Below are positions 1-5,946 of a stretch of 8,565 nucleotides of DNA, piece by piece. The DNA is from an uncultured Clostridia bacterium (GTDB lineage Bacteria > Bacillota > Clostridia > Christensenellales > Borkfalkiaceae). The notes under the pieces are model-generated. The model was given only the letters and a program-made list of their open reading frames with translations, searched no databases and was not told the origin of the DNA. How positions within the stretch are numbered: the stretch's first letter is position 1; every line of letters begins with the position of its first letter. The stretch is from the NCBI GenBank assembly GCA_947174975.1, contig CAMWLA010000049.1:1-8565 (forward strand), written 5' to 3'. A program made the translations under genes and the position numbers.

Positions 1-2313
1 AAGCGCTTCGAGTTCATTTGCAGGCATATCTGCGTGTACGGTTATCTTGGTTTTGATTTTGCTGTTTACTTGAACGGCGTATTCAAACGTATCCTCGCCG
101 CATTTTGCAATGTCGAAATTCGGCCAGCTTTCATAAGCGATAGTTCCATTATGCCCTAATACCGTATTCCATATTTCTTCGGTAATAAAGGGGATAACGG
201 GGTTTAAAAGCTTAATGAAGCCTTCGGCGTATTCTTTCGGGAACGAATTTCCTTCGCCGATTTCTTTATATACCGCGTTGACAAAAATCATCATCTGCGA
301 TATTGCGGTGTTTACTTTCATTGCCTCGTAATCTTCCCCGACCTTTTTAACGGTTTGATTATATATTTTATCAAGATTATAATTAGCGGCGGGAGAAATA
401 GCTTCAAGCTCGAAATAAAGTCTGTGTATTCTGTCAACAAATTTTTTTACGCCCTCGATATTTGCGGTATTCCAAGGCTTTGTATCTGCAACGGGACCCA
501 TAAACATTTCGTACATTCTAAGAACGTCTGCACCGTATTCGTCAACTATGTCGTTGGGGTTGACTACGTTGCCAAGACTTTTAGACATCTTGTTTCCGTC
601 TTCGCCAAGGATAAGCCCTTGATGGAACAGCTTCTTGAACGGTTCTTTACAAGGCACAAGCCCTTTGTCAAATAAGAAATTATTCCAGAAACGCGAGTAC
701 AGCAAGTGTCCTACTAAATGTTCCTTACCGCCGACGTAGAAATCGACTGGCATCCAGTATTTTAATAAATCGTAGTCTGCGAACTTATCGTTGTTGTGCG
801 GGTCGCAGTATCTTAAAAAATACCACGCCGAACCCGCAGAGCCGGGCATAGTAGTAGTTTCGCGTTTTCCCTTAATTCCGTTTACGCTGACGTTGACCCA
901 TTCTTTTGCATTTTCAAGGGGGGCATTTCCGCCGTGCGCCTTATAGTCGTCCATTTCGGGAAGGGTGAGGGGAAGCTCTTCATCTTCAAGCAGTACCGTT
1001 TCGCCGTTTTCAAGGTGAATAACCGGTAAGGGTTCGCCCCAATAGCGCTGACGAGCGAATATCCATTCGCGCATTTTATAAGTTACCGTCTTTTTACCGC
1101 AGTTGTGCTTAACGAGCCAGTCCGACATTTTGTCTATTGCTTGCTGCTTGTTTAAACCGTTCAAAAAGTCAGAATTTATATGCAAGCCGTCTTGAGTATA
1201 AGCTTCTTTAGAAATATCACCGCCTTCCAATACTTGAATAATGGGAAGGGAGAACTTCTTTGCAAATTCGTAGTCGCGCGTGTCGTGCGCTGGTACCGCC
1301 ATAATTGCGCCGGTGCCGTAAGAAGTGAGAACGTAGTCTGAGATATAAATCGGAAGTTTATTGCCGTTGGCGGGGTTTATTGCATAAGCACCAGTAAACG
1401 CGCCGGTTTTGTCCTTATTTAAATCCGTTCGCTCCAAATCGGATTTTGACGCACAAACTTTTTTATAAGCTTGAACTTCCGCCCATTGCGCTTTTGTGGT
1501 TATTTCGTCTACTATTTTGTGCTCGGGCGCAAGTACACAGTAGGTAGCGCCGAACAGCGTATCGCAGCGTGTTGTAAAAACGGTGAATCCTTTATCCGTA
1601 CCGTCAACCTTGAAAACTACGTTTGCACCTTCAGATTTACCTATCCAGTTTCTCTGTGCAACTTTTGACGCTTCGGGCCAGTCAAGTTCGTCCAGTCCTT
1701 CCAAAAGTCTTTCGGCATACTTGTTTATATCAATTACCCACTGTTTCATGTTTTTGCGAACTACGGGATAACCGCCGCGTTCGCTTTTACCGTCGATAAT
1801 TTCATCGTTTGCAAGTACGGTTCCAAGCTCTTCACACCAGTTAACCGGGGTTTCAACATAACGGGCAAGTCCTTCCTTGCAAAGCTGTTTAAATATCCAC
1901 TGTGTCCATTTATAGTAGGAGGGATCGCAAGTGGAAATTGTATTGTCCCAATCATAGGAAAGTCCTAGCATTTTCAGTTGGCTTGTAAACGTTTCTATGT
2001 TTTTTTGAGTAAAGCCGTCGGGGTTATGCCCGGTTTTTATGGCGTACTGTTCCGCGGGCAGACCGAAGCTATCAAAGCCCATAGGATGCAGCACGTTAAA
2101 GCCTTGCATTCTTTTCATACGTGCAAGTATATCCGTTGCGGTATAACCTTCGGGGTGCCCGACGTGCAGTCCCGCGCCCGAGGGGTAGGGGAACATATCA
2201 AGCACGTAATATTTCGGTTTTGAAAAATCGCGCAGATTTGTGCGGAAAGTTTTATTATCGTTCCAAAATTGTGCCCATTTTTTTTCGATTTCGTTAAAGT
2301 TAGTGTAAGCCAT
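1..2313 (-). CDS. leuS: Leucyl-tRNA synthetase, C-terminus cut by window edge
   Basis: This class I synthetase charges tRNA-Leu with leucine in the cytoplasm and proofreads mischarged tRNA. The minus-strand frame stays open for 771 codons from the ATG at 2313-2311 to the window edge. The N-terminus reads MAYTNFNEIEKKWAQFW. The HIGH-type signature is HVGH at residues 50-53, inside FPYPSGAGLHVGHPEGY. The CP1 editing domain shows a threonine-rich TTRCDT at 247-252 and GTGAIMAVPAHDTRDYEF near 333-350, which holds the conserved editing aspartate region. The catalytic loop KMSKS is at residues 575-579. The last visible residues (QVNSKIKTKITV, ADMPANELEAL) match the C-terminal domain, so a few dozen residues are missing compared with a usual bacillary length of about 800. 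The start is supported by AGAGAGG at 2327-2321. The gene is divergent from thrS and, unlike thrS, shows no T-box leader. TTRCDT has Cys where Pro is more familiar; this may be lineage variation. Identity is certain. Confidence 0.97.
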   Translation of the reverse strand, partial: MAYTNFNEIEKKWAQFWNDNKTFRTNLRDFSKPKYYVLDMFPYPSGAGLHVGHPEGYTATDILARMKRMQGFNVLHPMGFDSFGLPAEQYAIKTGHNPDGFTQKNIETFTSQLKMLGLSYDWDNTISTCDPSYYKWTQWIFKQLCKEGLARYVETPVNWCEELGTVLANDEIIDGKSERGGYPVVRKNMKQWVIDINKYAERLLEGLDELDWPEASKVAQRNWIGKSEGANVVFKVDGTDKGFTVFTTRCDTLFGATYCVLAPEHKIVDEITTKAQWAEVQAYKKVCASKSDLERTDLNKDKTGAFTGAYAINPANGNKLPIYISDYVLTSYGTGAIMAVPAHDTRDYEFAKKFSLPIIQVLEGGDISKEAYTQDGLHINSDFLNGLNKQQAIDKMSDWLVKHNCGKKTVTYKMREWIFARQRYWGEPLPVIHLENGETVLLEDEELPLTLPEMDDYKAHGGNAPLENAKEWVNVSVNGIKGKRETTTMPGSAGSAWYFLRYCDPHNNDKFADYDLLKYWMPVDFYVGGKEHLVGHLLYSRFWNNFLFDKGLVPCKEPFKKLFHQGLILGEDGNKMSKSLGNVVNPNDIVDEYGADVLRMYEMFMGPVADTKPWNTANIEGVKKFVDRIHRLYFELEAISPAANYNLDKIYNQTVKKVGEDYEAMKVNTAISQMMIFVNAVYKEIGEGNSFPKEYAEGFIKLLNPVIPFITEEIWNTVLGHNGTIAYESWPNFDIAKCGEDTFEYAVQVNSKIKTKITVHADMPANELEAL

Positions 2314-2332
2314 AAATTTTCCTCTCTTTAAG

Positions 2333-2361
2333 ATTATACCGTTAAAAACGAAAATTGGCAA
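2333..2361 (-). promoter_or_regulatory. Probable leuS promoter
   Basis: On the minus strand, TTGCCA (2361-2356) lies 17 bases before a perfect TATAAT (2338-2333). Transcription would be expected to begin near 2327-2326. That leaves a leader of only about 14 bases, with the Shine-Dalgarno AGAGAGG at the very 5' end of the mRNA. The -10 is perfect and the -35 matches four of six consensus bases. No other promoter of similar quality is seen closer to leuS, and there is no room for a regulatory leader downstream of it. Confidence 0.7.
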
Positions 2362-2386
2362 TTAAATTATTGACAAACGGCAATTA
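2357..2386. repeat. Direct repeat GGCAATTA x2 between the divergent promoters
   Basis: GGCAATTA occurs at 2357-2364 and again at 2379-2386, 22 bases apart start to start, or about two helical turns. The first copy overlaps the leuS -35 region and the second lies in the spacer of the thrS promoter. Spacing and placement would suit a protein-binding site that senses both promoters. However, the repeat is only 8 bp in AT-rich DNA and could be chance. No binding protein can be named. Confidence 0.3.
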
Positions 2387-2398
2387 TTGTACTAAAAT
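2370..2398 (+). promoter_or_regulatory. thrS promoter
   Basis: A perfect TTGACA (2370-2375) is followed after exactly 17 bases by TAAAAT (2393-2398), one base from the TATAAT consensus. Transcription should begin around 2404-2406, which coincides with the first paired bases of the T-box Stem I. The -35 element lies only 8 bases from the -35 of the divergent leuS promoter. Confidence 0.85.
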
Positions 2399-2403
2399 AT
2401 TTG

Positions 2404-2610
2404 TAAACTTAAATTAAAAGATAAGTACCGCTGAGGGGCTTTCAGAGAGTGCGGGGTAGCTGTGAACCGCATAGCAAGTAGGAGAACGGGAAACCACTTT
2501 TACAAAAGTTTAAGTTGTTAAAAGAGGCTTAATTTTTAAGCAATTAAGGTGGAACCGCGCATAAATTGTAATTTGCGTCCTTAAGCATCGGCTTAAGGCG
2601 TTATTTTTTT
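2404..2610 (+). promoter_or_regulatory. Threonine T-box leader of thrS
   Basis: A T-box reads the charging state of a tRNA and lets transcription continue when uncharged tRNA binds. Stem I base: TAAACTT (2404-2410) pairs with AAGTTTA (2506-2512), and TTAAAAG (2414-2420) with CTTTTA (2497-2502). Above it, the specifier loop has the loop-E pieces AGTA (2424-2427) and GAA (2490-2492), closed by CCG (2428-2430) with CGG (2487-2489). The specifier codon is ACC (2493-2495), threonine, followed by A. The distal AGAGAG motif is at 2444-2449 and GTAGCTGTGAACCGC follows at 2456-2470. The T-box sequence AAGGTGGAACCGCG spans 2546-2559; its bulge TGGA (2550-2553) pairs with a tRNA ending UCCA. The antiterminator uses TTAAGG (2544-2549) with CCTTAA (2579-2584) plus CGCA (2558-2561) with TGCG (2574-2577). 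The specifier agrees with the downstream gene. Confidence 0.95.
2579..2610 (+). terminator. T-box-controlled intrinsic terminator of thrS
   Basis: CCTTAAGC (2579-2586) and GCTTAAGG (2591-2598) form a perfect 8-bp stem with the loop ATCG. A U-rich run (TTATTTTTTT, 2601-2610) follows. The 5' arm CCTTAA is the same segment used by the antiterminator, so the two structures exclude each other. With charged tRNA-Thr this hairpin should stop transcription 24 bases before the thrS start. Confidence 0.93.
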
Positions 2611-2634
2611 GTAAAACCGTAGGAGAATTAAATT

Positions 2635-4590
2635 ATGGAAATTAAATTGAAAAACGGAAATGCAGTATCGGTTGCAGACGGAGCAACTTGTTTTGACGCT
2701 GCGCAAGCAATAAGTGAAGGGCTTGCTCGTTCGGCTGTTGCTGCGAAGGTTAACGGAAATCTTTGCGATCTCAGTGCTAAGCTTTCTGACGGAGATTCGC
2801 TTGAAATCGTTACTTTAAAAGATAAAGAGGGGTTGGATGTTTATCGGCACACTTGTGCACACGTGCTTGCGCAAGCAATAAAAAACATTTATCCCACTTG
2901 CAATCTCGCAATAGGTCCAGTAATAGATAACGGGTTCTATTATGATATTGATTTCAATACGCCCATAACCCAAGACGATTTTGCAAAAATTGAGGGCGAA
3001 ATGCAGAAAATCATCGATGCAAAGACGCCCATAGAGCGCTTTGAACTTCCCCGTGCGGAAGCTTTGAAGCTTATGAAAAAGTACAACGAAAAATATAAAA
3101 TCGAGCTTATAAATGAACTGCCGAGCGATGCGGTTATCTCTTTCTATAAGCAAGGTACTTTTACAGATCTTTGCCGCGGACCCCATCTTCCCAATACGGG
3201 GAAAATTAAAGCTTTCAAGCTTACATCGCTTACTGGCGCATATTGGCGCGGAAACGAGAAAAATAAAATGCTCACCCGTATTTACGGCACTGCCTTCGAG
3301 AAGAAATCGCAGCTTGATGAATATCTTGTAGCGGTTGAAGAGGCTAAAAAACGCGACCATAACAAGCTTGGACGCGATCTTGGCATATTTATGACTTCGG
3401 ACGTTGTCGGGCAAGGTCTGCCTATTTTGATGCCCAAAGGCGCGAAAATGTTGCAGATTTTAACTCGTTTTGTCGAGGATGAGGAAGCGAAGCGCGGTTT
3501 TATGATTACAAAAACGCCCAATATGGCGAAGTCGGATTTATATAAAATTTCCGGACACTGGGATCACTATCGCGATAAAATGTTTATTTTAGGTGAAATT
3601 GACGATAACGGCGAATCAAAGAAAGGTGAGGAGATTATGGCTTTGCGCCCTATGACTTGTCCTTTCCAGTATCAGATTTATAAAAACGGATTAAAATCAT
3701 ATAGGGATTTGCCTTGTAGGTATTCCGAAACCGCAACCGAGTTCAGAAATGAAGCCTCCGGCGAAATGCACGGACTTATAAGGATAAGGCAGTTTACGCT
3801 TTCAGACGGACATATAATCTGTACCAAGGAACAGATTGAAGATGAATTCAAGCGTTGCCTTGACCTTTCGTACTATTTCCTTGATGCGCTGGGAATGCGC
3901 GACGACGTAACTTTCCGTTTCTCAAAACGCGGTAAGTCTAAATCGGATAAGTATATAGATAACGACGAGGCTTGGAATAATACTGAAGCAATGATGAAAG
4001 TCATACTCGACGATTTGAAGCTTGATTATGTTGAAGCAGACGACGAGGCTGCGTTCTACGGACCCAAACTTGACGTGCAAGCGCGTAACGTTTATGGCAA
4101 GGAAGATACGCTTATTACAATTCAAATTGACTTTGCCGCCGGCGAAAGCTTTGATATGCAGTACGTTGACGTGGACGGAGTGAAACGTCACCCTTACGTA
4201 ATTCACCGCAGCTCGATTGGTTGCTACGAGAGAACGCTTGCAATGCTTATTGAAAAATACGCGGGAGCGTTCCCTCTGTGGATGTGCCCTACGCAAGTCA
4301 AAATTTTGCCGATAACCGACAGAACGCTTGATTATGCAAAACAAGTTTGTGAAAAACTTACTTACAAGGGTATTCGCTGCGAAGTCGATAGCCGTAATGA
4401 AAAGATAGGTTACAAAATACGTGAGGCAAAGCTTGATAAAGTACCTTATGTTCTGGTTGTCGGTGATAAGGAAGCGGAAGAGGGGACAGTAAATGTCAAT
4501 ATGCGCGGTGTCGAAGAGAAAACCACAGTATCAGTTGACGAATTTATTTCAAAAGTGGTTAAAGAAACAGAAAATAAAACTATTTTTTAA
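2635..4590 (+). CDS. thrS: Threonyl-tRNA synthetase
   Basis: This class II synthetase attaches threonine to tRNA-Thr and clears Ser-tRNA-Thr. The 651 residues are close to the usual ~640. Domains in order: TGS (about 1-61), N2 editing domain (about 62-225) with the H72xxxH76 and C180xxxH184 metal/editing set (HTCAH, CRGPH), catalytic core (about 240-550) and anticodon-binding domain (about 552-645). The catalytic zinc ligands fit C342 (RPMTCP), H393 (LSDGH) and H524 (VIHRSS). Motif 2 contains FRNEASGEMHGLIRIRQFT (370-388); motif 3 contains GCYERTLAMLIEKYAG (529-544). Start: ATG at 2635 behind AGGAG (2621-2625), 9 bases away. Oddities: CPFQYQ follows the zinc cysteine where classical enzymes read CPGHxQ or CPHH, and the motif 2 region also departs from the E. 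coli type, suggesting a divergent subclade; all catalytic residues remain. Expression is controlled by the T-box upstream. No terminator separates it from the infC promoter. Confidence 0.98.
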   Translation: MEIKLKNGNAVSVADGATCFDAAQAISEGLARSAVAAKVNGNLCDLSAKLSDGDSLEIVTLKDKEGLDVYRHTCAHVLAQAIKNIYPTCNLAIGPVIDNGFYYDIDFNTPITQDDFAKIEGEMQKIIDAKTPIERFELPRAEALKLMKKYNEKYKIELINELPSDAVISFYKQGTFTDLCRGPHLPNTGKIKAFKLTSLTGAYWRGNEKNKMLTRIYGTAFEKKSQLDEYLVAVEEAKKRDHNKLGRDLGIFMTSDVVGQGLPILMPKGAKMLQILTRFVEDEEAKRGFMITKTPNMAKSDLYKISGHWDHYRDKMFILGEIDDNGESKKGEEIMALRPMTCPFQYQIYKNGLKSYRDLPCRYSETATEFRNEASGEMHGLIRIRQFTLSDGHIICTKEQIEDEFKRCLDLSYYFLDALGMRDDVTFRFSKRGKSKSDKYIDNDEAWNNTEAMMKVILDDLKLDYVEADDEAAFYGPKLDVQARNVYGKEDTLITIQIDFAAGESFDMQYVDVDGVKRHPYVIHRSSIGCYERTLAMLIEKYAGAFPLWMCPTQVKILPITDRTLDYAKQVCEKLTYKGIRCEVDSRNEKIGYKIREAKLDKVPYVLVVGDKEAEEGTVNVNMRGVEEKTTVSVDEFISKVVKETENKTIF

Positions 4591-4607
4591 TTAGCTGTTA
4601 AAAATAT

Positions 4608-4636
4608 TTGACAATAAAATCAATTTATCGTATTAT
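4608..4636 (+). promoter_or_regulatory. Promoter of infC-rpmI-rplT
   Basis: A perfect TTGACA (4608-4613) is followed after 17 bases by TATTAT (4631-4636), one base from TATAAT. Transcription should begin near 4642-4644. It lies 18 bases after the thrS stop codon, with no terminator between, so some read-through from thrS is possible. Confidence 0.87.
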
Positions 4637-4642
4637 ATTATC

Positions 4643-4770
4643 GTTAAGCAAAGGTTACCCCTTTCGCCATGCGGAATACCGTAGCGGCACGATAATGATT
4701 TTAAGACTAGTATCTTATATTATTTTCGGGTAGCTTATGCTGCCCGAAATTTTTATTTTAATTGAGAGGT
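4643..4770 (+). promoter_or_regulatory. infC operon leader, probably L20-responsive attenuator
   Basis: About 130 bases of untranslated leader separate the promoter from infC. A branched hairpin pairs GCC (4666-4668) with GGC (4686-4688) and TGCGG (4670-4674) with CCGTA (4679-4683) around the loop AATA. An intrinsic terminator follows at 4724-4760. The segment AGGTTACCC (4652-4660) can pair with GGGTAGCTT (4728-4736; 9 bp with two wobbles), which would take up most of the terminator's 5' arm and act as antiterminator. In Bacillus subtilis the infC-rpmI-rplT leader is known to cause premature termination when ribosomal protein L20 binds it. Position, terminator and competing pairing fit that model; that L20 is the ligand here is inferred from the downstream genes, not shown by the sequence. 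Confidence 0.8.
4724..4760 (+). terminator. Leader terminator before infC
   Basis: TTTCGGGTAGC (4724-4734) pairs with GCTGCCCGAAA (4739-4749) in an 11-bp stem with one U-G pair and the loop TTAT. It is followed by TTTTTATTTTA (4750-4760). This is a strong intrinsic terminator placed only about 15 bases before the start codon, so it must be regulated rather than constitutive if infC is to be expressed. Confidence 0.9.
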
Positions 4771-4774
4771 AATT

Positions 4775-5290
4775 ATTATAAAGGACTTATATTCGGTTAA
4801 CGAAGCTATTCGAGATAAAGAGGTCAGAGTTATCGGAAGTGACGGTGAAATGATAGGTGTAATGTCAAGTCGCGACGCTCAGCATCTTGCTGATGATGCG
4901 GGGCTTGATTTAGTAAAGATTTCACCCAATGCCAATCCGCCCGTTTGCAAGATTATGGATTATTCCAAATTTAAGTATGAGCAAGCTAAGCGCGAGAAGG
5001 AAAATCGCAGAAATCAGACCATTATCGAAATTAAGGAAATTCGCCTTTCTATGACGATAGATGTCGGGGATATAGCTGTTAAAACAAAACAGTGTCTCAA
5101 ATTTCTGGAAGCCGGAAACAAAGTTAAGGTTTCTATAAGAATGAAAGGGCGTGAGAACGCACGTTCCTATCAAGGCGTAAAAGTTATGCAAGACTTTTTC
5201 GAGGGCTTGGAAGGGAAAGCAGTTCAAGATAAAGCGCCGACGACGGAAGGTAGAAACATTACTATGATGCTTTCTCCCGTTAAAGCCTAA
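4775..5290 (+). CDS. infC: Translation initiation factor IF-3 (AUU start)
   Basis: IF3 binds the 30S subunit, prevents premature 50S joining and checks the initiator tRNA-start codon pair. From the ATT at 4775 the product has 171 residues, the usual IF3 length, beginning MIKDLYSVNEAIRDKEVRVI. IF3-N is about residues 5-75 (NEAIRDKEVR, PPVCKIMDY); a basic linker EQAKREKENRRN follows; IF3-C ends KAPTTEGRNITMMLSP. Between the in-frame TGA at 4763 and the ATG at 4850 there is no ATG, GTG or TTG. Starting at 4850 would delete 25 conserved N-terminal residues and has no Shine-Dalgarno site. GAGAGG (4764-4769) lies 5 bases before the ATT at 4775; ATT at 4772 (2 bases) and ATA at 4778 (8 bases) are alternatives. 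AUU starts are known for infC and support autoregulation, because IF3 discriminates against such codons. First gene of the operon with rpmI and rplT. Confidence 0.95.
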   Translation: MIKDLYSVNEAIRDKEVRVIGSDGEMIGVMSSRDAQHLADDAGLDLVKISPNANPPVCKIMDYSKFKYEQAKREKENRRNQTIIEIKEIRLSMTIDVGDIAVKTKQCLKFLEAGNKVKVSIRMKGRENARSYQGVKVMQDFFEGLEGKAVQDKAPTTEGRNITMMLSPVKA

Positions 5291-5324
5291 AAATTTAAGA
5301 AATTATTTCATTGGAGGATAAATT

Positions 5325-5525
5325 ATGCCTAAACAGAAGTCACACAGCGGCACTAAAAAGCGTTTTTGGCTTACTTCTACCGGTAAGGTAAAAAGACCTC
5401 ACGGCGGTAAGAACCATAAAGCTGAAACCAAGAACAGAAAGAGAAAGAGAAATTTGCGTCAGAATACGCTTGTTTCGTCAGCACAGGAATCAAATGTCAA
5501 AGCTATGATTCCTTATAAGGGTTAA
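5325..5525 (+). CDS. rpmI: 50S ribosomal protein L35
   Basis: This small basic protein of the large ribosomal subunit has 66 residues, normal for L35. It starts MPKQKSHSGTKKRFWLT and continues with the lysine/arginine-rich core GKVKRPHGGKNHKAETKNRK, which interleaves with 23S rRNA. The ATG at 5325 follows GGAGG (5313-5317). The gene lies 34 bases after infC and 14 bases before rplT, the conserved infC-rpmI-rplT order. Its stop codon overlaps the Shine-Dalgarno of rplT, suggesting translational coupling. Confidence 0.96.
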   Translation: MPKQKSHSGTKKRFWLTSTGKVKRPHGGKNHKAETKNRKRKRNLRQNTLVSSAQESNVKAMIPYKG

Positions 5526-5539
5526 GGAGGACAGAAAGT

Positions 5540-5890
5540 ATGCGTATTAAAAGAACAGTTAACGCTTTAAAGAAGCGTAGAAAGATATTCCGTCTTTCCA
5601 AAGGATATTTTGGTAACAAATCTAAATCTTACAGAATTGCCCGTCAAGCAGTTATGAAGTCGTTAAATTACGCTTATATCGGCAGAAGACTGAGAAAGCG
5701 TGATATGCGCAGTCTTTGGATTGCACGTATAAATGCGGCTGCAAGAATGCACGGACTTTCATATTCTAAGTTTATGCACGGACTTAAATCTGCCGGAATA
5801 AACCTCAACAGAAAAGTACTTGCCGAGCTTGCTGTTTCGGACGCAAATGCATTTGCTGAACTTGCTGCGAAAGCAAAGGCAGCACTTTAA
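5540..5890 (+). CDS. rplT: 50S ribosomal protein L20
   Basis: L20 binds 23S rRNA early in large-subunit assembly and, in Bacillota and in Escherichia coli, also represses its own operon. The product has 116 residues, a standard length. It opens MRIKRTVNALKKRRKIFRL (extended basic tail) and continues through AVMKSLNYAYIGRR, the very conserved SLWIARINAAARMHGLSYS and FMHGLKSAGINLNRKVLAELA. AAGGAGG (5524-5530) precedes the ATG by 9 bases and overlaps the rpmI stop codon. L20 is the proposed ligand of the attenuator at 4643-4770, closing a feedback loop over the operon. Confidence 0.97.
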   Translation: MRIKRTVNALKKRRKIFRLSKGYFGNKSKSYRIARQAVMKSLNYAYIGRRLRKRDMRSLWIARINAAARMHGLSYSKFMHGLKSAGINLNRKVLAELAVSDANAFAELAAKAKAAL

Positions 5891-5901
5891 TTGCGATTTT
5901 A

Positions 5902-5930
5902 TCGGTTCCTATTAAATTTATAGGAACCGA
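5902..5930 (+). terminator. Perfect stem-loop after rplT, weak U tract
   Basis: TCGGTTCCTAT (5902-5912) and ATAGGAACCGA (5920-5930) form an 11-bp perfect stem with a 7-base loop. What follows (ATTGCTTTATTG) has no continuous U run, so termination may be partial. The hairpin ends 16 bases before the next start codon. It may therefore lower, rather than stop, transcription into the methyltransferase gene, or protect the 3' end of the ribosomal-protein mRNA. Confidence 0.6.
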
Positions 5931-5946
5931 ATTGCTTTATTGAAAT

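Noticed and set aside
355..675. 106-codon open frame on the plus strand within leuS
   Set aside because: It overlaps the conserved minus-strand KMSKS region of leuS and shows no protein family signature.
2314..2634. tRNA gene in the leuS-thrS spacer
   Set aside because: The folded sequence with GGTGGAACC is a T-box leader; there is no cloverleaf with a TTCRA loop.
2815..3414. 199-codon open frame on the minus strand inside thrS
   Set aside because: It lies wholly opposite the well-supported thrS frame, has no recognisable domain, and no good ribosome binding site was seen; it is a by-product of thrS codon use.
3922..4344. 140-codon minus-strand frame inside thrS
   Set aside because: Opposite the catalytic core of ThrRS, with no family features and biased composition typical of an antisense shadow.
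4850..4852. ATG at 4850 as the start of infC
   Set aside because: It would remove the conserved first 25 residues of IF3 and has no Shine-Dalgarno site; ATT 4775 with GAGAGG upstream fits better.
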